A stretch of DNA of 64,000 bases from NCBI RefSeq assembly GCF_046630445.1, contig NC_092340.1:35114001-35178000 (forward strand), written 5' to 3'. Below the pieces are notes generated by a model. It worked only from the letters and a program-made list of their open reading frames with translations. It had not been told where the DNA came from and searched no databases. A program made the translations under genes and the position numbers. Below are positions 35,139 through 44,346 of the stretch, one piece after another; positions within the stretch are counted from its first letter, which is position 1; each line of letters starts with the position of its first letter. This stretch comes from Rutidosis leptorrhynchoides. Its lineage: Eukaryota > Streptophyta > Magnoliopsida > Asterales > Asteraceae.

Positions 35139-37495
35139 TCACATTAATCGTTTGCGTTTTTGATAATCCCACATGTTTAAAAGAGAAGTAACCCCTTCCT
35201 GCAAAGTAGCTTTTCTCCCTTCAGTAAAGTTCCACAGCTCAGTTGTAATGTATCTTCCACTCGGATTGTAATCGTTAATCTCCATTAAAGCAGTCACCAC
35301 AGCTTTATACACATCTTCACCCAAATCTCTCTTTAAACCCTTCAATTTATCATCATTTTCATCAATAATTTCCTGCATCAATAACATAAACCTTATAGTT
35401 AATTTGTCCCTTCGAACATATAAAAATGACGGTTTACAACATACCTTTGATTTTCCATTATCAGTTAACATTTTAAATGGATGCCAATTGGGATCTCGAA
35501 GGTATTCTTCCCACAACGAGCACATTTCCGAAGCCCGGTCCTCTGCATCCATGTCACCATATTTCATCTTCATCGCATCGAGAAATGGTTTATTCTCAAG
35601 CTCTCCCATTCTCTTGACACCAATATGTGCAGTTTTTGATAGTTCTTTAAAACCCTAAAACATAACAATAAAGTAATCAACAATATATTATGATATCTTT
35701 ATTTGGTGTCTTATCAGAAGATATATACCGACTTCGATTAATTCTTTACGTGCATCCTGCAGTTCATCGTTGCTTTTACGTTCCTGAACAACAAGAGTTT
35801 GGTTTAAGCTTTCTAAATCTTCAAGTTCTTCCTCTCGTTCCCTTAAATTCTTGTGTATCTCCTCAACTTTCTTTAAAACCTCCATGTCATCATCTCCGAT
35901 ATGTTTCATCACGTTTAATTGACCCCTCAAACGTTCTATCTCAAGCTCTACTGCTTGTTTTGCATCCAGTTGTTTCTCAAGTAATATAATCTTCTTGTGT
36001 AGTTCCTCTTTTTGTTTCTACAGTTAATTATCATAAATAAACAACACTTATCACAACAAATGAAACCTTGTAATCAAGAATTAACAAGATTTAAAAAGAA
36101 TTAAGCACAAACCTTTTGATCTTCAGCAAGTTTCATCACACTTTGATCAGCTTTCCTTTGTTCATCAGACGCCATCTCAAGCAAACTATTTTTTGCAGCA
36201 TTCTATCACACGAATTAAAAAAAAAACAATTAAATGACAAATGACAATGATGTTTGAAATATTATAAAACAGACAAACCAAAAAACACAATTGTACATAA
36301 ATAAAAAATGTCACACCTCTTCAAGTTCTTCAGCGAGCTTTTTCCTTTGATTTTCATTCACAACTTCACGTTTCTCCAACTCTTGCCCCCGAAGCTCGAG
36401 TTCTCTCTTTTGGTTTACTAACTGCTCTTTAATCCTCTCATGCTCATTAAAGATTCTTTGGAAATGTTCTCGTGTGCCAATCTGCATTTTCTTCAAATCT
36501 AATAAACAAAAGCAAATTAGTTAATAACTTTACAAGCATATGTAAATAAATAGCAGAGCTTGAAGAAAACAACACGTACCTTCATTATAAGATTGATGTA
36601 ACTTATCTTTTTCTGCAATTAGCTTGCTAAGTGAATTTTCTGTCTCAACAAATTTACTCTCCATTTCTTCAAAGTTTCTTTTCTTAGATTCAATCACACT
36701 TGTCAAATTCGACACGAGTGTATTCGCCTTACGATCTTCTTCCGCCATAATATCAGACACGGTCCTTAAATCACCAATTTTACGCAAATGCTCCCCGATT
36801 ATATTTAATGCTTTGAAATCATCAGCACGAGCCACCCAACCGTAAATAAACTTAGCATCATTATTAACTTTCCAATCCCGTTTTCCACGATGTTCAGCCT
36901 CGTAAGCCTTTTCAAATGACATGGCATTATTAAACCCATCCCAACCTTTATTAAACTCAACTACAGCACACCCCGAATGCCCACGATAATTCCACAACGG
37001 GTGCACCCGCGTGGGATTAAAACCTCGTGCAGTTAAATGGTCCCTCATGTTCGAGCCACTTTTTCCTACATAACGACCGTCTTTCAGTTCAGTAGGTAGA
37101 TTGACAACAATACCCTTCCATGGCCAAACAAACATTTCATCACCATCATGTTCAGAAAGATGATTAACTTTTTCTTTAGGTTTTGAACCAGAAGTGGTTT
37201 CAGATGAATTGTTTTCAAGAAATTTAACAAGTGCGAGATGATTTGCTTTGTCTCTCGGATTTCTCTTTTGCGAGTCACTTTTGCCTACCATTGTAGCATG
37301 CTGTAGTAGCTCCTTGTATTGAAACTCACGCTTTTTCTTATTACGACAATACGGGCAAGTAAATGTTCCTTCGGATAACTTGACCTGGTGTTTTCCACTC
37401 TTTAAGTCTTCGTACGATTCATCCACAAATTCCTCCACCTCAGAATCACTCCCATCAGTGTCTCCTCCAGAGCTTTGATCCATATAATCCTCCAT
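35139..37495 (-). CDS. FDM: FDM/IDN2-type XS-XH domain protein (RNA-directed DNA methylation), six exons, 638 aa
   Basis: Members bind double-stranded or small-RNA-guided duplexes and help recruit the de novo methylation machinery in the nucleus. Exons on the minus strand: 37495-36580, 36498-36317, 36202-36113, 36017-35733, 35654-35445 and 35372-35139, all phase-consistent, giving 638 residues (family usually about 630-650). A zf-XS domain is at residues about 45-70 (CPYC ... H66), the XS RNA-binding domain at about 120-228, a long coiled coil at about 255-485, and the XH domain at about 505-635 (GELENKPF, LWNFTEGRKATLQEG). The start is ATG 37495; the frame is open slightly further upstream but only with a non-ATG codon. 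The exon 4 donor is unusual: family conservation (RKELI-x-GFKEL) and phase require GAA|GTCGGT, while the nearby GTATAT would run into a stop. Assignment to a single paralogue was not possible. Confidence 0.92.
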
Positions 37496-38135
37496 TTTTC
37501 TGTTGAGCAAAAAATGCTAACAATATAAGAATTTTGTCATGTCTATATTAAATTTCATTTCAACTAAAATGAAGATACAGCTTATATTGACAATTACTAG
37601 CGCTGAAGATCAGATAAACTATGATGAAGACAACAGGTTCGTTATCGAAAATATAGATGTACATTTTTGTAACTCATGATTCATAACATTGTAGTAATAT
37701 TCACATGATTCGATTTCTATAACAATTGGAGTCTATTATTGGTAAATCTTTTGCGGTATATTAATTTACGTTTACATTTACAGTCCAGAGTCATAAACCC
37801 TAAATTTAAACATTCAATTGCAAAGCAAACTGAACAGATAAATTTTCGTATGTCAGTTACAACGACACATACATTTCACAGATTCTACATAATGCATATA
37901 AAATATTTACTATTTTTAGTAAAATACATTGGAGCTTCGTGTACGAACCTGCAATAGTTAGTGAGTGCAGCAGCAGGAACAAGCGACCGAGAGTTATGTC
38001 AAATTTTCATAGTTTTGGGGATTATAATTTTATTGGAGATAGTTGAAAGAGAAACCCCGGAGGTGAAATTAGGGTTTTAAATTTGGGGATAAACAAGAGC
38101 AGAGTGAGGAGGTGGATGTATATGGAAAGGTGTGG
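37496..38135 (-). promoter_or_regulatory. Upstream region of the FDM-like gene
   Basis: About 640 bp between the start codon and the MULE insertion. No coding frame. A pyrimidine-rich AG (minus-strand TTGCAG near 37950) could be the acceptor of a 5' UTR intron, with the first non-coding exon near 37.96-38.1 kb. The MULE would then sit at or just upstream of the transcription start. Confidence 0.4.
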
Positions 38136-38144
38136 CCTAAAGTC

Positions 38145-38365
38145 GACAAAATTTCATTCCTCGTCCCTGAACTTAACATCGACTTTGACTCCCGGTCCTT
38201 TTTCTTTTTTTTGTGCAATCCGAGTCCCCAAACTATGAAAAGGGTACAGCCCTCGTCCCCCCGTCTACTTTCTGTCAAAACCTACCGTTACCCCTTATCA
38301 CGTGCATGTCATGTGAGGGCATTTTTGTCATTGTATTCTCTTCTTCTATCATAAAAACCCCCAAA
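38145..38365 (+). repeat. Left terminal inverted repeat of the MULE (221 bp)
   Basis: Matches the reverse complement of 42688-42908 without a difference that I can see. Just inside, weaker similarity continues (GTCCCCAAATTAGG) after about 23 bp present only on the right. Confidence 0.95.
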
Positions 38366-38460
38366 CGTCCCCAAATTAGGGTTCCATCTTTCCAAAAAGC
38401 TACCTGTTCATCTTTCTAAAAAGCGAGCACGCAGGTCGTCAACAAACACATCAAATAACG

Positions 38461-38827
38461 ATGGTTTATTGTAATTGCGGTATACTTGCAGCTCAACGAA
38501 CGTCAACAACACGAAAGAATCCAGATAGGCGTTTCTTCAGATGTCGAAATCAGGTTCTTCTTTTTGACTAATTTTATTTTAATTTTAGTTCTGATTTTGA
38601 TGTCGAATCCAGAAATGAGGTTTGATTAAATGCTTTGTAATCTGTTATATTTGCAGTTTTCAGATTGTGGTTTCTTTTGTTGGATTGATCCACCTACTAG
38701 GGCTGACGCTATCGGGGATGAGCCACAACAAGATTTGCTTCAATTGGAAAAGCAAAAAACAAGAAGACTAAAGTGGATTATTTTTCTTCATTGGGTTGGA
38801 ATTATATTGTACTTTATTGTATTTTAA
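38461..38827 (+). CDS. Small GRF-type zinc-finger protein with a C-terminal membrane helix (87 aa), MULE accessory gene
   Basis: Exons 38461-38553 and 38657-38827 (GT-AG intron, phase 0). Residues about 4-42 form a GRF zinc finger: YCNCG, the TTRKNPDRRFFRC core, then DCGFFCWID. GRF fingers bind single-stranded DNA in topoisomerase III and APE2-type proteins. Residues about 45-68 are polar and Lys/Arg-rich, and residues about 69-87 (WIIFLHWVGIILYFIVF) form a likely transmembrane helix at the very C-terminus, as in a tail-anchored protein. Small plant GRF-TM proteins of this layout are common in plant gene sets, with unclear role. This copy lies inside the terminal repeats of an intact MULE, convergent with the transposase, like mudrB relative to mudrA in maize MuDR, though mudrB is unrelated in sequence. 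A role in transposition is inference. Confidence 0.85.
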
Positions 38828-39190
38828 GTTGTCAATGGTGTTGTTTGGGATTGTAAAATGTTGGTAATGTATGCTGAAGTACTGTATGTGCCAATGTTGT
38901 GTTTTAACATCAATAAAAATCAATGTTTTGATTCTTTCTCATTGTGTTTGCAAAATAACATCAATTAGCAAGAGAAATAACATCTAATTTAGCTAATGAC
39001 AAGTACCACATAACAAGTACCAATTTACCAAAAGACAAGTACTAATTAAAGCAATTCATTGTTCGTTACAAAAGTACCAAATTACCAAAAGACAATACAC
39101 TAGATTGTTCATTACATTAACACCAAATACCAAATAACATTGTTCTAAAGACAAGTAACACAAACCAAAAGACAATAAACAGAATCACAT
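38828..39190. other. Convergent 3' region of the two MULE genes
   Basis: Short AT-rich spacer with repeated ACCAAAAGACAA-type words (39020-39180). It should contain the 3' ends of both transcripts, including AATAAA-like signals near 38910. Confidence 0.6.
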
Positions 39191-42100
39191 TCAAGGACCA
39201 CCATTTCCAGTTTTTGCTTTCTTCTTGCTACCTTTACCACTTGATTGCTTGTTGGCACCTTTACCACTTGCTTGCTTTCTTTTCAACCCTTCACCTCTAG
39301 TTGGGCAACCCCTTACATTATGACCATATATTCCACACCTTGAACATTTAATACTTGTACCCTTCTTTGACAGCTTTCCTTTATTAACCATGTCATCTTT
39401 TTCTTCAAGTGATTTCCTCCTGTTCTTCTTAGGACGACCTGCAGTTGGAATTTTTTTTGGACATACCAAAGTTGTTGGTACTGGAGACTTGACCCACTCA
39501 GATTTGCCTTTCACAGGGTTAATGGTATGTGAATAAGTTTGTTCCCAAGTAGATAACCAATAAACAGGATGAACATTTGACTCTAAAACAACATCTTGAC
39601 TATAAACAGACATGTTCAACATTGCAGCTACTGCATGCTTACAAGGCATGCCTGTAAGCTCCCATTTTCTACAGCTGCAAGTTCTCAAAGTCATGTCAAC
39701 CACACATTGGTCATGATGATGACCATTCACCTGATACTTATCATCCCCATTCCAAATAACATCACATTTCATTGCTTCTTTCTTTATGTTGTCAAACATC
39801 TTAGTGGCAGCTGGTGTAAGTGGCCCTTTAGACTTTGAGATTGTTGTTCTAACATTAGCAATTCTTTTCATCAAATATGTTCTGATATACTCCAAAGCAG
39901 TAATGATTGGCTTGTCTCTAGCCTCACATAGCCATCTATTTAGCACTTCACAATGATTGTTTAACAATATGTCTGAATGTGCACGCCCTATGGGACAGTA
40001 TATTTAAAACTTTAATAAAATGCAACTGTAAATGGTACCAAACTATGAATTTAAAGGAAATAAAGACCAATTTTACCTGTAAAATGACTTCTTGCCCATT
40101 GTGCAGGTTGTATTTTAGAAAGATACAGATGTGCAGGTTCACTAAAATCTTTAAACTCAGCCATTCTCCTTTCAAACTGAGGTACAGTGGTGGCACTTGC
40201 ACAAGCCCACAAATGATTCTTATATGCAACCCCACTCCAATACTTCTTCATATTCTGTTGAATGTGCCTCAAACAGAATCTATGTTCAGCCACAGGAAAA
40301 ACTTTACCAACAGCAGCTATTAGTCCCTGTAACCACAGTATAACCATAGTATATAAATTAGACATTAAAAACTAAGTAATATATGACATAAATTAGACAT
40401 GGTATTAATGGTACCTTCTGCCTATCACTTATGAAAGTGAAATTGGACATCTCAGTCAAATCCAAGTCTCTAGCCAATAATTCAAGAAACCACAACCATG
40501 AACTGTAGCATTCTGATTCCACAATTGCATAAGCAAGAGGGTATATTCCATTATTGGAGTCAAGACCAACAGCTGTTAACATAAAACCACTAGCTGGTTC
40601 TTTCATAAAAGCTCCATCCAAACCAAGAAGATCTCTTCCAATAGCATTAAAACCTCTTTTCAATGGACCCAAACATATGTAAATCCTTTTGAACACTCTT
40701 GTCATTGATGATGGTGTATCACAATCTTCTACCTCAAGCTTAACAGTGCTACCAGGGTTAGACCTTCTCAGTTCAAGTATATAATCTCTTAGTTCTCCAT
40801 ATTGATCCATGTAGCTTCCCTTTATCAATTGTCTGGCTTTTTGAAGTGCCCTAAAAGCTTTATGTGGATGTATTTTGACCTCCAAATCCTTCTCTAATTG
40901 GGCTTTCACTGCTTTCACTGGGATTTCTGGGTTTGTTTGTAAATGATCAACCAACTGTTTAGAAAGTAATTTTGATGTACATTGCCTAATGATTCTTGAT
41001 TCAAAACAATCATGCCGATCTCTGTATGTTTTAACCACCCATGTATCTGCATTAGGTTCCTTGGACACATGTAAAACCCAGTCACATTCAATGTGCTTTG
41101 CCCTATGATGTGATTTTTTATTCTTATCTTTATTGGGTGTAGTGGGTGTATTTGTCTTTTTCCCTTTATTTCCCACCTTTAATTTGGTCCCACTAGTCTC
41201 ACCTACCTTCACATCTTTTGAAGTTTGACCAGACTCTTTCCAAACAACACCCTCACACCTTGCCCTCACTCTAATCTTGTCATTTTTCACTATTACCAGA
41301 TTCCTTCTACTCTCAACTGCATGCAAATTTATTGCTTCTGTAACCTCTGCCTTAGTTCCAAACTCTTGACCATGAATGAACCTAATAGTACCAACTCCAA
41401 TTGGTCTTTCCTGCTCTTGTGCCTTCAATTGTTTAATTTTTTTTTTCCTCATAAAACCAGGGTCATCCTCATCACCAATATCACTATCAAATTGATCAAT
41501 ACCAAAAACTTCATTATCAACATAGTCATCCTTTTGTGCTTCAGTAGGTTGTTTGGTTGAATTTCCCATGTATTCAACATCAATATCAATATTGTTTACA
41601 AATTCTCTCATGTCAACAAACTCATCAAATATATCATTCTCTTCATCTACAATAAACTCAGCATCATCTTCATCATCATCATTATCACTTTCAATTAATG
41701 CCTCAGGCTGATCATCTTCAACACCTTCTTCACTAACTACTGGAGCTTCACTAGAAAGGACCACTGGTTCATCATCTTCAACATTATTAGCTTCATCCCT
41801 AATTACTGAAACTTCACATGCAGGGTCCAATGGAACTTCACTAACTACTGGAACTTCACTAGATAGCACCAATGGTTCATCATCTTCAACATTATTAGCT
41901 TCATCCATTACTACTGGAACTTCACATGCAGGGACCAATGGAACTTCACTAACTGTTACTTCAGCTCCTTCTACAACTAGCTTCTTAGCAACTTTGCCTT
42001 TTTTACCTTTTGGTTTTTTCTTAACTGTTATTTCCTCTTCCTCAACTATCTCCTTTAGCACAAATTTACTTCTACCAGCTGGACTAACAAACTCAGGCAC

Positions 42101-42612
42101 AATCACCTTTGGGTTGAGTTCATGTTCTGTGTAAACAGACATTTCCACAACCCTATTCTTCTTCCTACTTTCTTTGACATATTTAAGCATATTTCTAACA
42201 TCATCATCTGAACCTAATGGTTCTAAACCAAAATCAAGGTCACTACCAGGCCTAAGAAAGTGATATACTATCACCTTGAAACCATCATATCCCAAGTCTT
42301 GAATGAGATGGTCAAGCTCATGTATTGAAAACATATCCATGTCAATAAAATCAATGTAACTTACTTTCCCATTCACATATTCCCTTCCTGGAGCATCAGT
42401 AAACTCTCCACCATGATGAATCTTTAGTGTAAACAGTAAATCATCACACCCTGTTACGAATAAAACACAAAATAAAATGTAAAAAATTAGGGTTTAAAAT
42501 GATATCGAGTGTGAAATTACAGAACAAAAAATGCAATTAAGATACACAGATACTCACCGTAAATAAATCCAAGATCATAATCAGGATCTATAGGTCGAAT
42601 TGTGTAATCCAT
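39191..42612 (-). CDS. MULE transposase (MuDR type), four exons, 1045 aa
   Basis: DDE transposase of the Mutator superfamily, expected to bind the terminal repeats and catalyse cut-and-paste. Exons on the minus strand: 42612-42558, 42450-40415, 40326-40077 and 39987-39191. All introns are GT-AG and phases agree. Residues about 1-110 form the PB1-like N-terminal region. Residues about 185-260 contain an acidic segment duplicated with a 36-residue period. The MuDR DNA-binding region is at about 370-550. The MULE catalytic domain has D630 (LGLDGAF), D694 (FISDRQKG) and a candidate E794 (NNHCEVLN). A SWIM zinc finger is at about 884-898 (CSCRKWELTGMPCKH), then GRPKK (AT-hook-like), and a CCHC knuckle at 995-1008 (CSRCGIYGHNVRGC). 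No stop interrupts the frame. The start was chosen at ATG 42612 because it gives the expected N-terminus through a short first exon. Confidence 0.93.
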
Positions 42613-42687
42613 CGAATACGAGCCTCAGGATCGTTAAAGAAGAACTTGACCTAATTTGGGGACGAAGAATAAAGAGTGAGGTGAAGT

Positions 42688-42908
42688 TTTGGGGGTTTTT
42701 ATGATAGAAGAAGAGAATACAATGACAAAAATGCCCTCACATGACATGCACGTGATAAGGGGTAACGGTAGGTTTTGACAGAAAGTAGACGGGGGGACGA
42801 GGGCTGTACCCTTTTCATAGTTTGGGGACTCGGATTGCACAAAAAAAAGAAAAAGGACCGGGAGTCAAAGTCGATGTTAAGTTCAGGGACGAGGAATGAA
42901 ATTTTGTC
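42688..42908 (-). repeat. Right terminal inverted repeat of the MULE (221 bp)
   Basis: Inverse copy of 38145-38365, followed by the second copy of CCTAAAGTC. Confidence 0.95.
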
Positions 42909-42917
42909 CCTAAAGTC

Positions 42918-43233
42918 ACATTAACACTGTTTATTTAAATATTTATTTTTTTCAGGAAATAACTAATATATTCGAAAATCAAATTTGAAAATCATACATA
43001 TTCAAGGGAATAATAACCAAAAATCATATGAGAGCATACGGATTCAAGGATCTCGACTTTGTAATATAACATGATTTTATTCATACACAATAGGCACAAC
43101 ATCACGTTTATCCGAAACCAAAGAAATGCAAACAAATGGTTCATGCGATTGACATATTCGAAAGTGTTGAGCAATTACTAGCTAAGTAGCTAGGCGCGTG
43201 GCTTAGTTAGCGATTGGATTGACACATGGCACG
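42918..43233. other. Spacer between the MULE and the repeat-protein gene
   Basis: AT-rich, 316 bp, with no gene seen. It should hold the 3' UTR of the minus-strand gene to its right. Confidence 0.55.
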
Positions 43234-43848
43234 TCATTTCTTACCACCACCTTCAGGACCACCGAATACTTTATAAGTAGTCTCGTTAACAACATTGCCA
43301 GTACCCTCGGGGTTACCGAATACTTTATAAGTAGTAACGTGAACAACATTGCCAGTTTCACCACCCTCAGGACCACCGAATGCTTTATAAGTCATATCGT
43401 TAACATCATTGCCGGTTTCACCACCCTCGGAACGACCAGATACTTTATAAGTAGTAACGTTAACAGCATTGCCAGTTTCACCATCCTCAGGACCACCAGA
43501 TGCTTGATAAGTAGTAACGTTAACATCATTGCCAGTTTCACCACCCTCGGGACCACCAGATGCTTGATAAGTAATAACGTTAACAACATTGCCAGTTTCA
43601 CCACCCTCAGGACCACCAAATGCTTTATAAGTGGTAGAGTTAACAGCATTGCCAGCTTCACCACCCTCAGGACCACCGAATACTCTATAAGTATTAACGT
43701 TAACAACATTGCCGATTTTGCGGGAAGAAATTTTCCCATGATCGTTATGATCACCTCGTTTCTTATCATCACCAGCCGTAACCGTTGTTGCAACAAGAAG
43801 CAACATTATTATTCCAATCACACCCATTGTCCTTACAACCGATACCAT
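43234..43848 (-). CDS. Secreted protein of eight ~20-residue tandem repeats (204 aa), family unknown
   Basis: A single uninterrupted frame from ATG 43848. Residues 1-25 are a strong signal peptide ending VTA before GDDKK. A short charged linker (about 26-43, His/Lys/Asp-rich) precedes eight repeats with consensus GN-x-VNVTTYK-x-FGGPEGGET, seven of 20 residues and one of 18. Conserved in all units are the GN start, Tyr, and a Gly-x-x-Glu core. Several units contain an Asn-x-Thr glycosylation sequon. There are no cysteines in the mature part and no second membrane segment. I do not recognise the family. The layout, a signal peptide plus repeats of peptide size, suits a structural wall protein or a multi-copy peptide precursor, but no dibasic cleavage sites separate the units. 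A TATA box lies about 80 bp upstream. Confidence is for a real secreted gene product, not for function. Confidence 0.78.
   Translation of the reverse strand: MVSVVRTMGVIGIIMLLLVATTVTAGDDKKRGDHNDHGKISSRKIGNVVNVNTYRVFGGPEGGEAGNAVNSTTYKAFGGPEGGETGNVVNVITYQASGGPEGGETGNDVNVTTYQASGGPEDGETGNAVNVTTYKVSGRSEGGETGNDVNDMTYKAFGGPEGGETGNVVHVTTYKVFGNPEGTGNVVNETTYKVFGGPEGGGKK
43240..43722. repeat. 60-bp coding tandem repeat, about eight units
   Basis: Period is exactly 60 bp except one unit that is 6 bp shorter. Unit divergence is around 10-20% by eye and changes are scattered, so the array is not brand new. Confidence 0.93.
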
Positions 43849-43924
43849 CTTAAGAACTAACTAAATTGATATATATTATTAAGATAGTAAACTTTTGGAT
43901 GTGAAAGAGAGAATGGTAGTAGTG

Positions 43925-43933
43925 TTATATATA
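43925..43933 (-). promoter_or_regulatory. TATA box of the repeat-protein gene
   Basis: TATATATAA on the minus strand, about 80 bp upstream of the ATG at 43848, a normal plant spacing. Confidence 0.6.
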
Positions 43934-44346
43934 ATGATGATGATGATTAGTTACTTTGATAAATGATAACGACATGCCAACCAATATATGCCTAATAAAA
44001 ACTTGGAAAAAATAAAAATAAAAATCTACAAATGTGAAGCATTGTTAGACTCGGAGTATTTTTTTCCTGTTCGGGCTTTGTTTGTGGCGATATAGTTAGT
44101 TATATAATATATATAATAGTAGTTAAGATTTGAACCTTATTTGATGCAACGTGCAACAAAGCATTGGGAAAGCTGAAATCAAAGCACAAAGAAGTTTTGG
44201 TGGAATAAAAAAAATCAAAGTGAATTCAGCTAACTTGATCTTATTTTTATAATAAGCTACTATTATTGATAATTTCGCAACATAATTGTAAGAGGCATGA
44301 GCTCAACTATATACGTATGCAGTTGCCAGTGGGATATATTTATTAT
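43934..44346. other. Upstream DNA of the repeat-protein gene
   Basis: No gene or repeat end seen. It should include the distal promoter. Confidence 0.5.

Larger units (their letters stand above)
38145..42908 (-). mobile_element. Complete Mutator-like element (MULE) with two genes
   Basis: A 4764-bp DNA transposon with terminal inverted repeats of 221 bp (38145-38365 and 42688-42908) that I read as identical, starting GACAAAATTTCATTCC. An exact 9-bp duplication CCTAAAGTC flanks it (38136-38144 and 42909-42917), the diagnostic length for Mutator. Inside are a four-exon transposase on the minus strand (39191-42612) and a two-exon GRF-zinc-finger gene on the plus strand (38461-38827), convergent with about 360 bp between their ends. 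Start codons lie about 95 bp (plus gene) and 75 bp (minus gene) inside the terminal repeats, so the repeats are the likely promoters. Intact frames and identical repeats point to a very recent, possibly mobile copy. Confidence 0.95.

Noticed and set aside
43219-43860. 213-residue plus-strand frame over the 60-bp repeats
   Set aside because: It is the antisense of the repeat gene; the minus-strand frame has a signal peptide and a TATA box, this one does not.
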